From Hydra vulgaris (lineage: Eukaryota; Cnidaria; Hydrozoa; Anthoathecata; Hydridae), in assembly GCF_038396675.1 (NCBI RefSeq), contig NC_088934.1, positions 44,996,001-45,060,000 on the forward strand: DNA of 64,000 nt, written 5' to 3'. The position numbers and the translations under genes are program-made. Every line of letters starts with the position of its first letter. The first letter of the stretch is position 1. Positions 50,279 to 63,049 of this stretch are shown here, in pieces. The notes beneath the pieces were generated by a model that worked only from the letters and a program-made list of their open reading frames with translations, did not search any database and had not been told where the DNA came from.

Positions 50279-52812
50279 ATGTCACAAATCACAAAAGTGT
50301 TTGTGTGTGACACACACACACATATATACAGTGGCAGATTAAGGTTGTTTTTTTAATGTAGTTTAATTTTATTCCATTTACTCTTCAGTTGCTTATAGAA
50401 AAAATCTAAGGTCTTCTGGCTTTTACCTTAGGTCCGAGTGGGACAAAAAGTAAAGAACAAAAACAAAAATCACTCAAACTTGCTTGTCTAATGTGTAAAC
50501 ACGCTTTTTTTTCACTTAAAAAACACAGTGAATGAGCTACGTAGCATGAAAACAATTCAATTAAAATTATGTTTTTTATTAGAATGATCTTAAAAAAACA
50601 ATAATGTGAAAAGCACCTCCAAGGTAGCTTGAAAGAAATTTGAATGCAAAATTCTTTTAATAATAATTGAAAAAACAAGTTTAAAAATTGTTTTTAATTT
50701 CGAAACAAAAATATTTACAAATATACAATACAAAATTATCATGTGATAGCAATTTTCCATTTTTAACTGACCAAAAACAATACAAAGTATGGGCAGATCC
50801 AGGATTATTTGGTATTTGAGATAACTCACTCTTGATACGAAGTTTTTAAAAACAGTTGTAACTAGTCGTTAAAATTAATTTTCCAAATACATATCATAAT
50901 ATATTGAATAACGGAGCTAAGAAATATATATTATAGTATTTTGAACAACAGAGCTAAGAAATATATACCATAGTATTTTGAATAACGGAGCTAAAAAAAT
51001 CTATAAGTATATAAGCATATATAAGTAATCTTAGTAATAGTTAGTATTAATTTTAAGTGTACTTTGTTGACAAATTTGTTGACTTTGTTGACAAATTTGT
51101 TGACTATGTTGACAAATTTGTTCACTTTGTTGACAGGCAAGCAAATTTCAACATAGTATCAATATTTGACTTCTTAGCCTCAAATGCAAAACATTCCACA
51201 TGCAATATACTATCTATGATTTGGTCAAGTTTTATGTTAAAACCTAGCAATAGCACCTTTAAATATTAAACATGAAAAATTTACATAAACTTGAATTGTT
51301 ACAAAATATTTTTTACAAACTTTTGTAGTCTTTTTTTTTCTTTGGTAGATTAAATTTTGTAATGGTCCGTGGTCTAATGCCTACTTTCTTTCCATTGAAA
51401 AATTCACCCCATACATAATCTCTTAGATTCATGCAGGTATGGAGGTTTTCATTTCTTAACATGTTTTTTCCCTTTGTTTTGGAACTGCAATCTATAATCC
51501 TTATCATTTCTTTCATCTTGCTCACAAAAACAAATTCTCAAAAATAAATATCTTTTTATCGTTGTAAAAAATTGATAAAAAAAGATACTGTCTTATGCTT
51601 AAGTTCATTATTTTTAGATAATTAAATTATGCACTTTATTTCAGAAATAAGGTCTTAAAGCTTTTTGTAAAATCTTTAACAGCGCCATTAACAAACGCAA
51701 GACTAATATTCATTCTCTTATACAAGGCTCTGATCTTATTACCTTTCCTAAAGATGAAATAAAGCTGTTTTCAGTTCTATTTTATCTTTAGGAAAGAAAA
51801 TAAGACCAACTTTTTCTCTGATTTTCTTTTTCTTTTCAACTTTTTCTCTAATTCATCTCCTAAATCTAACAACCATTGTTAAATACCCAAAATTTATCTT
51901 TATGTTATGTATTTTGCCAATAAGCAAAGTGTACAAAATGTACTCAAATATATAAGTGTATGGCTGGAGCAAAACGAAAAAATTTAGTCTTATCACCAAG
52001 CTCCTTATTATTAAAATGTTTTATTAAAAGCCCATTATAAATATGTTCTCTTAAGATTCTTTTCGCTTAAAAGATTTAGTTTATAGGCAATTTAAACTAG
52101 CATTAAATAAAAATTTTCTTCTTTCATTAGAATGGTTGTTAGTAAAAGTTTTACAGAGATATCAACGAACATACCGAGATATCAACGGACATGCATTTCA
52201 TTTTACCGACTTAAATAACTCCACAACGTAGTCGTAACGTAGTCAGTTTAGATGCAATTTTAGATTACCGCAGCTGGACTAAACATATTCCTTTTTTAAA
52301 TTATTCTATTATTTTGCAAGAAAAAGAAAAATTTATGAAAAATCTGAATCAAGTCATATTTGATAAGTAAGCTGGATCTCAAAAAATTATAGAAAAATCA
52401 TTTATGCGATTGTATTTATTTAATTTTTTTAACCTTACTATTTATTTTTGAAATAAGCATTAAAAAAATAGCAAGGTAGAGTGAGGTTTTTAAATTATTT
52501 TATGTTGATATATTTTTATTATCATGATTAATACCATCATCTGAAAACATAATTTATGCCAAGTTATTTAATTATTTAGATCTATGCGGTTATAATGTGT
52601 TATTCATTTAAATGTGTGGAAGTATAAATTTGACCTGTCTTTTTTTAAAGTTTAAATTATTAACTTAAAGGTATGTCGATAACGAAACAAAAATTAATAC
52701 ACATAAATTACTAAATTCACACTGTTTTTGTGTAAATGGGACTTTAACAACACAAGACTTCCGTAAATACGATGCCATGCAACGCACAACAAATTTAAAG
52801 ATATACTAATGA
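50279..52812. other. 2.5-kb block absent from the pseudogene copy
   Basis: It separates two halves of the duplicated upstream region. It contains tandem repeats at 50904-50997 (about 43-bp unit with GGAGCTAAGAAATATATA) and 51057-51138. A LINE linker-like piece lies at about 51660-51900 (INKRKTNIHSLIQGSDLITF, then PKDEIKLFSV). A copy of the AGTCTTATC motif lies near 51990. Three 70-90-codon frames have no recognised motif. Either an insertion here or a deletion in the pseudogene. Confidence 0.5.
51057..51138. repeat. 21-bp tandem repeat
   Basis: GTTGACAAATTTGTTGACTTT repeated about 3.5 times. In one frame this reads VDKFVDF repeats. Translation is not supported otherwise. Confidence 0.85.
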
Positions 52813-53271
52813 GAGATTTCTTCTAACGTTAATTATTAATTTTTAAAAGTTGACAACAACGAAATAAATAAATTGATATAAATAAGTAATTTTTATTAAG
52901 GCTGCGTTTGAATGACACTTAGCAACTCACAACAAGTTCAAATGATATTTAAAGCAAGGTTATTTCTTCCGTTTATTCATTTGCGTTCTTAGTTTTCACG
53001 CGGAAGCTGATTTTAAAAAGATTTTCACATTTTCATAAGTTAACAGAACGAGTAAGAACATTTTTATTCATTTACTAATATAATAAATTTTATTTTATAT
53101 TTGTATCTATTTTGTATTTTTTTAATGTGTTTTTTAGTTGAGGTTAACTTAAACATTGAACTAAAATTTGAACATTTTTAGTGCATTTAAAGCTTAAAAT
53201 AATTTAAAATAAAAATATTTGAAAAACTGTAAAAACGTATTGATAAGTTTAATTATTATAATTTTCAGAAA
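52813..53271 (+). promoter_or_regulatory. Conserved promoter-proximal region of nematocilin copy 3
   Basis: Closely similar to 41885-42376 of the pseudogene and, in short blocks, to 33316-33450 of copy 1. An acceptor-like ATTTTCAG ends at 53268, three bases before the ATG, so the 5' leader is probably spliced, either from a 5' untranslated exon or by spliced-leader addition. Confidence 0.5.
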
Positions 53272-55646
53272 ATGTCTGTTCCATCACCACTATCTCACAC
53301 CCACCGTCAGTTGGAAAAGCAAAATATTGCTCAGTTGACAATGAAGTTTAAAGAATATACTGACCAAGTAAGACAGATGAGAGAGCACTGTAAAAAAACT
53401 GAAAACAACGTATTTCTTTCTCACATTGCAGCATTAGATAATGAGATCAAAGATTTGCAGAGCATCTACGAAAGAGAGCTAGAGTCAGTCAGAGGTCAAC
53501 TTGATGCTTGCATCGCAGAAAGGAATCAGTTGCATTTAGATGCAAGCAAATATGGTGCTCTTTCCAAAGAATTCCAGGACAAGTATGTATAAGTATATAA
53601 TATAGTATAAATATACTATTTAAATAAAAATAATCTGTTCGAAAGCAATTAAATTAGTTTTAAAATTAGTTTGTTTTGTCCACATTTTAAAATATTTTGT
53701 TTTATTTAATTTTTTTGAATTAAATTATACAAATTATATTGGTTATGATACCTTTTAGCATTTGCCAAAACAATTGAATTTTGTTAAAATTTTGTTAAAA
53801 CAAGTGAACTTTGTCAAATATTCAAATTTATCTGATATTTTTAAAATTTATTTTTAATGTCTTTATTAATAGGTATAACGAAGAAAAAACAACACGTACC
53901 AAACTCGAAAACGCTTTAGCCGATGCACATCGTGTACTTACCGAAAAAGATGCCCTTCTGCAAGAACTCCATATATCGATTGCCCAGCACCAAAATGCAC
54001 ATTTAGATACGGCTAAAGAACGAGACGAACTTCAAAGTCAAAACACAGCATTAAAAGTTACTTGCGATAGTGAATCTAAAATGCGTATTGATTTAGAAGC
54101 TTATGTTCAAAAGCTGACGGAGCAAATTAATTTCGAACGTGAAATTCACGAAAAGGTAACAATTCTAACAGTTTCTTTTGAAAATAAATACAAAATATAA
54201 CTTAAAACAACATAATATAAAAAAAAAAAAATAGGATAAATATTCATAATAACATAATGTAACTGAATGTATAATAACTAATGTAATTAAATAAAAAATT
54301 TGAATATGAAATTGTTTATTAATTTAATCGATAAAAACAAATTTAATTTTAAGGGTATGCTTTTGTTTTAAGGATGTTATTGATCTGAGAAATCGCAATG
54401 CCGCTGCTGAGCGAACAATCGAAATTGCAGACCAGAAGCTTCGAGAGCACGATCTGGTTGATGAAAAGCTTCAACAACAAATTGAAAATATCCGACGACA
54501 AACGACATACGATTTCATTCAGTATCAAGAGGCTTCAGAGAACTCATATCAGTTACAGGTAAATATGGCATTTCTTCTTTTTTTAACGAGACTTTAAAAT
54601 CAAAAAAAAAAAAAAAAAGAAAAAAAATTTAAAAAATCTTTAATATTTCAAAAAAAAATAATATTTAACACTTTAAAAACGTTATTCATTGTTTAGCTAC
54701 AAGAACACAAAAACCGCATGGCAAAAGAAACTCAAGCTCTTACCCAACAAAAAGAGGAAAACATTCATTTGAAAGCAATTATTGAAGAAATGAATGCTAA
54801 AATTTACAAACTGGACGGAAAGGTAATTACTTTTATTTTTTTTTATTTTTAAATTGTTTATATAATAAGATGAATAAAGATGCATTTGTCTTTTTTAACC
54901 TCATCATTTTTATTTCATCCATTTTATTTTTTTAATACTTAGTTTTACTTTTGTTTAGTTTGTTATTTTTATTTCATAAAGCTTTTTTTGTTCTGTATAG
55001 GTTTCTTCTTATCATGAACAAAATACAATTCTTATTCACACGCTTGAAGTTGAACGTCGCGCTGCTGCTGCAACATGTCACGAGCTTGAAAAGAAACTTC
55101 AAGAACTCCAAGAACATTACAACACTAAAGTCCGAGAGTTAAACATTGTTAGCAGTGTCAACATTCCAATCGACTTAGAACTTGAATCATTATCACAATT
55201 AATAGAAGCTGAAGCAAAACGATTAGATGTTGCTTTATCCAACCCCTCAAGTGATCTAATTTCAACTGTACGTGGAGAGTTGGTGTCAAACCGAAGTCAT
55301 TACGTGCATAACGCTAGCCCCCGAAAAGCTTCATCAAACGCTCCTCTTAAAAGGCAAAAGTCTCCTGCAGGTAAATGTGACAACTTTTAAAACTTTTACA
55401 TAAATTAAATACTTTGTATATTGATACTTTTTTGATTGTCTATTATTAAATAGTGCAACGACTTACTACTTTTGAATCAAACGCTTTTTTTATTTTTATT
55501 TTAAAGCATTGGTAGATACAACCACGGAACTTCCTCCACTTATTAATCCTCTACCTAAATATACAACGAACCTACCATCAATAAACGATATAAAGAGCCG
55601 TAACTATCCAAGTTATTCCAATCGAAACTTTTATATTGAAAAATGA
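53272..55646 (+). CDS. Nematocilin-type intermediate filament protein, copy 3 (six exons, 471 aa)
   Basis: Exons: 53272-53582, 53873-54155, 54373-54558, 54697-54822, 55001-55370, 55507-55646, all with GT-AG introns. Exon lengths 1-5 (311, 283, 186, 126, 370) and phases equal those of copy 1. Head MSVPSPLSHTHRQLEKQN leads into a continuous heptad rod to about residue 377, ending ELESLSQLIEAEAKRL. The tail is short and ends NRNFYIEK, without a lamin-tail domain or CaaX. Protein differences from copy 1 are few in exons 1, 3, 4 and 5, more in exon 2, and largest in exon 6 (LPPLINPLPKYTTNL against LPPLAMPKYTTTNL). The role is inferred from nematocilin: filament core of the nematocyte cnidocil. It could heteropolymerise with copy 1, given the near-identical rods. 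Confidence 0.83.
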
Positions 55647-56420
55647 GCGATTATTTAGTTTGTATATAGAAAGATTTGCATTATGAATTTACACTTTTGC
55701 ATAAACCGCTATATTATGGATTTATATTAAGAACTAAGGCAATTATAAAGTATAATAAAAACAAAATGCAGATATAACTTACTATATATTTGTAGGACAG
55801 ATATAAATTTACTGTCCTACAAATTAAAATATATTTGTATAATATAAAAACTAATTTATTAAATAATTTTATGTGGTTTTTAAATTTGATGAATCAGAAA
55901 ATATTATAAAGTAATCTCAATGTGTCTTTTTATTTATTTTTTTGAAATAAATATTAACTTAATGTTTATTTTATATTTAAGTAAACATTCCTTTTTTTAA
56001 ATTAGAAAAAATGGTTCATTGAAAATTGCAAAAAATAGAATTGAATATATGATTTTATTTTTCAATTTTCTGTTAGAGATTTGTATGCAACATCATAAGT
56101 TGTCTTTGTCGATGACAAAATGAATAGAAAGAAAAAGATCACACATCTTGTTGTTCTTAACGACAATCTTGGTAGGAAAAAAATAAGAAGAAACCTTGTT
56201 TTTCTAGACAACAAAGCAGCTATATAAAGAATAAATGTATAGAAAATACTAACGGGTAGAAAAGAAACGCTCGACTGATATGAGTTTGGTTTTACTTGCG
56301 GCTACATATTAGCCGCAAATAAAAAATCGAAACAGTAGTCGGAAGTAATTAACTAAGCAAAAAGTTAGATGAAATTTTTTTACTATCAACTAAATGCTTT
56401 GTGAGATTTAGAGTAATTTT
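55647..56420. other. 3' flank of copy 3; hairpin; no gene
   Basis: A hairpin ATTTGTAGGACAG / CTGTCCTACAAAT lies at 55788-55824. An AATAAA follows at about 55947. A smaller hairpin TTGCGGCTA / TAGCCGCAA is at about 56297-56319. Otherwise AT-rich. Confidence 0.5.
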
Positions 56421-56426
56421 TAGTAT

Positions 56427-56725
56427 TTGGTAAACATGTGTTCAATACTTCGTATTGAATATGTTTACCAAATCAACTTCGTATTGAATATATATGTTTA
56501 CCAAATCAACTTGTTTCAAAACTTGATGTTTATGCTTGTTACTTCTCATTACTTAAAAAGTTTCTTGAAAATACCAAAAACAGACACGACGCAAGAGAAA
56601 CCGGAAACTTTAACGTACCATTTAAAAAAACAAATCTCTCTCGATTTTCTATAAAATATCGTGGTCCTTATCTATACGATAAATTATTGTCTAAAAATAA
56701 AAATTTGACAAAATACAGTCGGGGA
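56427..56725 (+). pseudogene. LINE ORF2 3'-end fragment
   Basis: Plus-strand words SLKSFLKIPKTDT-like, TYHLKKQ and, in the next frame, RFSIKYRGPYLYDKLLSKNK match the LINE C-terminal SIxYRGPxLWN motif. It abuts the truncated end of the mariner copy at about 56700. A 35-base duplication (GTATTGAATATNTGTTTACC type) occurs at 56447-56510. Confidence 0.6.
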
Positions 56726-57551
56726 TAGTTGGTGAATACGGTGGGTGAGGTAGAATCTCCCATTGTAAACGTGCTAGAGTTTCCCGCGTGATTTTTGCGG
56801 TGTACGGTCTGGCGTTGTCCTGGTGAAATACAACACCTTTTCTGTTTGCCAAAGCTGCTTGTTTTTGGTGAAGAGCAACCGAAGCTCTGTCCAATTGGGC
56901 TGAGTATATCTCAGCAGTAATGGTTTGTCCACTTGGTAGCAACTCATAGTGAACGATACCTGCTGTAGTCCACCATACACACAGTAAAACCTTTTGTTGG
57001 TGAATGCTTGGTTTAGGAGTCATCGGTACTGGATCGTTACTGGCTAGCCAATGATATGTTCGTTTTTTGTTGCAGTACATAATCCATTTTTTGTCGCACG
57101 TTAACATCCGGTCAAAAAACGGCACTAAATTGTGGCGGGAAAGCAATGAAAAACAAATGGTTAAGCGCTGTAGCTTTTTTGTTTCACTCAACTCATAAGG
57201 TACCCATTTGCTCAACTTTCAACGTTTTTCAAGTTGGTACAAATGTAAACGAATAGTTTCATCACTCACATTAAATCTTAAGGCAAGGTCCTGATATGTT
57301 TGACTGGAGTCCTGCTCGATTGCCAGCTTGATATCCTCATTGTTTACGATGGATGGTCTTCCAGATCTTGGTTCATCTTTAAGGTTTTCATTTCCAGAAG
57401 AAAATTTTTTAAACCACTTTTGACCCGTCCGTTCTGCTATGATACCTTCCCCAAAAGTAGCGCATATCTTACGACAAGCTTCTGCAGCTTTGGTTCCAAG
57501 TTTGAACTCGTAAAGTAAACAGGCGCGAATTATCGCATCTGACACAGCCAT
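56691..57551 (-). pseudogene. mariner transposase, truncated and broken
   Basis: Start MAVSDAIIRACLLYEFKLGT at 57551. The N-terminal helix-turn-helix pair includes WFKKFSSGNENLKDEPRSGR and NVSDETIRLHLYQL. A stop lies at about 57219 between the DNA-binding and catalytic halves. The catalytic half has MLTCDKKWIMYCN (first Asp, usually GDEKW), VVFHQDNARPYTA (second Asp) and HPPYSPTIPDCIL, where the third-Asp motif PSDYHLF is altered by a small deletion. It then ends. DD34D-type family by motif. Inactive. Confidence 0.85.
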
Positions 57552-57734
57552 ACTCCACTAAAGACTTTTAAATTTAAAACGCGCTAATAAAACTTATGAA
57601 ACACTGATTGATTCTCCTTAAAACAAGCTTTAATTTATATGCAAAATCATCCCCCCACCACAACCAGTTATTTTAATACGTTTCTTAGAAATAGGCAATT
57701 AGGATAAACCGCACGAACTTTTTTGGTTGCCTGA
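56691..57734 (-). mobile_element. mariner element, 5' end intact, 3' end truncated
   Basis: The right end carries a mariner-like terminal repeat. On the minus strand it starts TCAGGCAACCAAAAAAGTTC followed by GTGCGG, next to TA at 57735-57736. The transposase runs from 57551 to the break at about 56695, just after the third-Asp block. The remaining C-terminus and the other terminal repeat are missing, and LINE sequence begins there. Confidence 0.8.
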
Positions 57735-57924
57735 TATATAAACAAAGAAATATTATAAAATCAGTCTATTATAATGCATATTATGCTATCCTATATTTTG
57801 TTCACGATTTATTATATATCACGAATTTATTATCATTTTTAACTAAAATACGATTTATATATAAGTACACGATTTTAATTACTATATGTGCAGTGTATTT
57901 TATTGCATATGCAAAATATTATAT

Positions 57925-58450
57925 TATACTTTGGCTTGGCGATAAGACATATCAGTCTTCTTCTCGCCCCTGCTACATATATATCTTTTTATTAACATAC
58001 GGTTTGTATATATTTAAACAGCAAAAAAAGAAAAAAACTTTGTTTACGATTTACTATATATTACGCGAATTTGCAATTACAAAAGATTAAAGAACAAAAA
58101 ATAAAAATTAAAAAAGGTTAAATTTTACAAACGTATTCGGAAGAAATGACAAATGTTATCTCTGTTTTGTGGAAATAGTATAATATGTGAAAATTGCATA
58201 TTATTGCTCAACAACTTTTTATGTGAAATAGCCTTCACACTCAGTTACTACCCAGGTAACACATGGAGGTTAGCCTGATGTCTTGTAGATATCTTTTATA
58301 TCAAGCATGAGATCGGCATCTTTTACTTCATTTTTTTTGTTTATTCTTTTTTCTTTTTTTTTTTGCCGTTTAATAATATATACATAAAAATAAATATTGG
58401 CGGGACAAGAAGAAGACTTATTAAGACTTATCACCGAACCCCATTCTCAC
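57925..58450. repeat. Inverted pair of the recurrent GAAGAAGAC…GTCTTATC motif
   Basis: GGCTTGGCGATAAGACATAT with CAGTCTTCTTCTCGCCCC at 57932-57972 is roughly the reverse complement of GGCGGGACAAGAAGAAGACT with TATTAAGACTTATCACCGAA at 58399-58440. They may be the ends of a 0.5-kb MITE. The inside is AT-rich and non-coding. Confidence 0.5.
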
Positions 58451-58739
58451 GTATTTACAAAAACCGTAATATTTAGATATCTATAGTTAACAAACTATTT
58501 ATTAAAAAATATATAAAAATAAAATAGATAACAATTCGTTGTCATTTAAAGAAAAATTTAAAGAATCAAAATTTAAGGAAAGAGTATGATCAAACGAATA
58601 AGAAAAAATAAATAAGATATTATCATTTACTTGAAACTTAAAAATTTAAACTAAGATTTAAAAATAGAAAGTAAATAAATTAATATACACCATAGAAATA
58701 ACATAAATATATTAGTATACTTCATAGAAATAACGTAAA

Positions 58740-58855
58740 TAAATTAGCAAACGCCATAAAGGTAATACCATAATTTAGGTAATACCTTAAAAGGTAATAC
58801 AATAAAAAGGTAACACCATAATTAATACCATAATTAAGGTGATAAAAAAAAAAAT
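58740..58855. repeat. Degenerate GGTAATACCATAA tandem repeats
   Basis: Variants of AAGGTAATACCATAATT occur six to seven times with irregular spacing. Confidence 0.7.
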
Positions 58856-58959
58856 GTTGATACACTCAGTGACACAATTTCTGTATTAATAAATTATTTG
58901 TATTTGAGTTTTAATTTAAAAAAAATATTTAAAATCGGAGATATTAAAAGCCATAAGTA

Positions 58960-59235
58960 AGAATGTCGGTTTTTATTCATTTTTAAACTGTTCTTTACTA
59001 GTTTTATGTGTATTTACAATCTTGGGAAACATTTTCCTCAAGTAAAGTCCACGATAAAGAACTGAATATGAAGTTAGTTATGAATTATATTTTGAGACAA
59101 CAAAGTTGTTATTTGAAAATTTTGTTGGATATTTGTGAACTGTTTTGTCAAAATAGGATTGAAATATTTTAAGAGATAATCCTATATTTATTTTATACAT
59201 CAACATTAAAACTTGGTGTAAGTTGATTTTATTTT
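58960..59235 (-). pseudogene. LINE ORF2 3'-end fragment
   Basis: Minus strand: INLHQVLMLMYKINIGLSLK, then YPTKFSNNNFVVSKYNS, a stop, and SYSVLYRGLYLRKMF, the decayed SIxYRGPxLWNxF end. Same family as the piece at 15076-15333. Confidence 0.6.
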
Positions 59236-59239
59236 CAAC

Positions 59240-59985
59240 TGGCTAATGTTGGCCCGATAAGCAAAATAAATCAAAAAATGTTCCATTGGCAAACAGATTG
59301 ATGTCTGCAAACACACCATAAAATGACTTAATCTTTGAATGTTTACAATGCGCAGGCTGAGCGATAAAAAGAAATGAATTTCAATTACTTAATTATATGA
59401 AATACGTCAATACAAGTATAGTACACATAAAGCAGACAAGCTATGCGTTTTTTTATTATAGTGGCCACACATACTATAGTTACCAAATAAGAAGTAAAAC
59501 AGACATCTATGTATCACTTAATTTCATAACTTAATTAACACGTTAATCTTTGTAGTAATTTAATTTTTAATACATTCATTGTGTTCACAGTTTTTGTAAG
59601 GATTAAGAAAGCGCAAGACAGTAAAGGCCCGAGACCAAGATCAAAACCAACACTCCAGAATTTCAAGACCAAGACTAAGAATAAAACTCCATGCTTCCAG
59701 ACCAAGACTAATTATTCAATTAACTATTAACCGGCGCAACAAAATTGCGCTGTATAAAGCTTATATTATATGCTTCATACAGCGTAATCATTATTCAGCG
59801 CAAAAAAAAATTTGCTGTATAAAGCTATAAAACTTTTGTTGCAACTGCAAAAAAAAAAGTGAAAACTAAGTTGAATATATTTTTATATGGAAAAAAGAAT
59901 ATATAAATAAAACCTGCGATATCTTTTCTTTATTATATAATATATTTATTATAGTGAGTAAATTGTTACATAGCTAGTTATCATT
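59240..59985. other. No gene seen
   Basis: GACCAAGA words repeat at 59630-59712. A weak hairpin CGCTGTATAAAGC / GCTTCATACAGCG is at about 59748-59787. Confidence 0.4.
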
Positions 59986-59991
59986 TGTTTA

Positions 59992-60960
59992 TTTGGTCTA
60001 GGAATTAATTCATGCGGTTTGACAAGGGATTACGAAACTAGCTTATTGTTTCAGTGTTTCGTTTAGCCATGCATGCGTGCGAAGATCACTGTTATTGCGC
60101 ATCATTTTCATTATAAATCATTTGATTTAAGCGTAAACAACACTATTTTTAATTTAACTGATAATGTCGATTTTTTTTCCTGATAAAGTGTTTTTGCGGG
60201 GGATTCTTCTTCATTACTTTAACATGAAGAAAAGTGCTACCGAAAGTCATCGTATTTTGGTTGAAGTTTATGGTGACCATGCTCTAGCTGAGTGAACGTG
60301 TCAGAAGTGGTTTGCACGGTTTAAAAGTGGTGATTTTTGTTTGGAAGACCAAGAGCGACCAGGACAGCCGAAAAAATTTGAAGATGCAGAATTGGCAGCA
60401 TTGCTCGATCAGGATTCTTGTCAAACGCAAGAGGACCTTGCAAAATCGTTAGGAGTTGAACAATCAACAGTTTTCAGACGCCTCAAAGCCTCAAAACGTT
60501 ATCGACGACAATTAATGCATTTGAAGCAAGCTCTGGTCATAAATTGACCAGATTAGGGTAACAGACATAATAAACTCATTTTTCAGCATGATAACGCTCG
60601 ACCACATGTCGCAAAACCTGTCAAAAACTACTTGGAAAATGTCGGATGGGAAGTGTTACCCCACCCGCCGTATTCTCCAGACATTGCTCCTTCTGACTAC
60701 TACTTGTTCGATTGCATGAATAACGATTTGATTGGACAGCGCTTCACTTCTTCAGAAAATATTGAAAAATGGGTCTCTGATTGGATCACTTCTAAGGATG
60801 AAGCATTTTTTCGACATGGAATTCGTAAATTGCCGGAAAGATAGGCAAAAGTAGTGACTAGCGATGGACACTATTTTCATTAATGTATTCATCCATTTAG
60901 TTTTTGAAATAAACCTTCAATTTTCAATTAAAAAGCGCATGAATTAATTCCTAGACCTAA
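59992..60960 (+). mobile_element. mariner element, 969 bp, internally deleted, both ends present
   Basis: Terminal inverted repeats TTTGGTCTAGGAATTAATTC plus ATGCG (left) and the inverted TTAGGTCTAGGAATTAATTC plus ATGCG (right) are flanked by TA on both sides. The element is about 300 bp shorter than a standard 1.3-kb mariner, because the middle of the transposase is missing. Confidence 0.92.
60164..60844 (+). pseudogene. mariner transposase with internal deletion
   Basis: Start MSIFFPDKVFLRGILLHYFN at 60164. A TGA stands where a Trp codon is expected (about 60294). The N-terminal DNA-binding part continues WFARFKSGDFCLEDQERPGQ and SLGVEQSTVFRRLK. At about 60510-60580 the sequence jumps from the end of this domain to FQHDNARPHVAKPV. 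The region with the first catalytic Asp is therefore lost, while the second Asp and HPPYSPDIAPSDYYLF (third Asp, 34 residues later) remain. The C-terminus FFRHGIRKLPER is intact. It cannot be active, but the ends could be mobilised in trans. Confidence 0.9.
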
Positions 60961-62070
60961 TAAGAATAGCAATCGAGTCAAAAACAATATCTTTGTATAT
61001 TTCGCGATGTTTAAAGAGCTCTATGTAACATTTTAAGTTTTTTCAGTTATTTGGCCATTTTAGTACTCTATCATTTATAAAAAATAATAGATTTTTGTGG
61101 GATTTTAAATTAGCGAAGCATTTCTTAAATGCTATTAAAATGGATTTTACAAACTGTAACTTTTAAAAATAAATCAATAATGACAATCAAGTTTTTTGTT
61201 TTAATATGTGAACATCATTGCAAACTTCCTTTCAGTTTTACTCCTATGGATATTTCAACTCATGAAAGACTGATTAATTTAAATTAATTAGATTTGTTAA
61301 ATTTAAAATAAAGAGTTTTTAATTATTTTATGGAAAAGTATATATTTGGCTCATTAAGTGAATGTTTATTACTTACAAATTACGTTACAAAAAATAGATA
61401 ACACAAACCAACAAAAAACACAAGTTCTTACATAATTTTAAGGCGCCGAGCTAATTGCAAGCTTCTTGCAAGAAGTAATAAACTTCTCAAACAAGATTCT
61501 TTACAAAAAACATTTTTTTGTTGTTGTTACTTTTTGTAGTTTCAATACTTATTTACTATTTTTAATTTTTATGTCAACAAAATATATTCAATGTACTTTT
61601 GAAAAGCCAATGTGGTATTCATTTAGAAACATTTAGAAAATTTGCCTCCTTTAAAGTCACCAAAAAAGTTCAATTCACCAATAAATTTAAGGTAAACTTT
61701 TGTCACTATTTATAATATTTATAATATAAGTATAAATCCTGATCTCCAGCGCGTAGAATAAAGTTGATCACTGTTTTTATATTTCAACTACAACAGTATG
61801 ATATTATGTCCAAAGACCCTCAAACCATATATCATAGTCTATATATTATGTACTGAGACCCAATATCAAGCCATAAATCATAGTCTATATATCAAACAAT
61901 TGATGAAACAAAATCCATTTGTATTTTTTAATTTAAGCTTACTCTGCTATTCTTGTTCTTTATTTCTTGTTTAAAAACTGTGATGTAAATATATTTCCTT
62001 TGTTTTTTATTTAACGTGTGGAAAAATTAATCAAGAACTTGTCAATTTCAAACTCTGTATAAATTTTTTA
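60961..62070. other. No gene seen
   Basis: AT-rich. CCATATATCATAGTCTATAT and CCATAAATCATAGTCTATAT form a near-direct repeat at 61826 and 61871. Confidence 0.4.
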
Positions 62071-62074
62071 TATA

Positions 62075-62605
62075 CACTTTGGTTTGAAAGTAACTGAAAA
62101 GCCATTGGCCTAATTTAACTTTTGAAAAAAGTCACCCATTATGACCCTTGATTAGACACTGACTCCCATATCAGTGAATTTTTCTTTCTTCAAAAGTATT
62201 CCAACCTGGGTCTCAAAAGATCATGAATTTTATAGAGATTTCAGAAATAATAATGGTTTCAAATAAAAATAAATTGCTTAAATTTTATATACAAAAAACA
62301 ACAAATTTTAACTAAAAGTTAAAAAGGTCGTGTTTTTATGACATTTTGTTTGCAACATTTTTTTTAAAAATGTTTCAGTAGAAAAAATTAAGAATTTAGA
62401 AATCACAATAAAATTCTGGTTCTTTTGAGACCCAGGTTGATATATTTTTTTACTTTTGAGACCCAGGTTGATATACTTTTGGAGAAAAAAAAATTCACTG
62501 ATATACGGGAGCCAGTGTGTAATCAAGGATCATCGTGGGTGACCTTTTTCAAAAATTAAATAAAACCAATGACTTTTCTGTTATTTTCAAACCAAGGTTC
62601 ATCTG
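62075..62605. mobile_element. MITE with about 150-bp inverted repeats
   Basis: The left arm 62079-62225 contains TTGGTTTGAAAGTAACTGAA and CAACCTGGGTCTCAAAAG. The right arm 62415-62605 is its inverted copy, with divergence. The right arm carries a 35-bp tandem duplication of CTTTTGAGACCCAGGTTGAT (62423-62475). Non-coding interior. Confidence 0.75.
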
Positions 62606-63049
62606 TTTTTTTTATTGGAACTGGAGATACCAAAAATTTTCTAAAAAGTCAACACCCTACTATATAGTATTGTAAACTATAGTTTTTAAAATGAAAAAGT
62701 TTTGTTTTAATCGACACCTAAAGTGTTTCAAGTATATTCTGATTGATATAAGTGATTTCTGATTCAGGTTTATGAGACAGCTTGCAAAAAGTTGTTCACA
62801 CTGAAATCTTTGAAACTGAAAAAAATTACAAAATTATTAAAAAATTAGATATATTTAAAGTAATATTTAGTGAATTCAAGTGTCTTAAATGTAGAAATGA
62901 AATTGGTTTAAAAATCAAGATATGTTTTTGCTCTTAATTAAATTTACAATGGTTTTGCTGCTCATAGAAAAAATGGTAGCACACATCTCAGTTTTGTACC
63001 AAATATCAAAAGTACTCCGGGTGTTCTACAAAAGTACTCCAGGTGTCCT

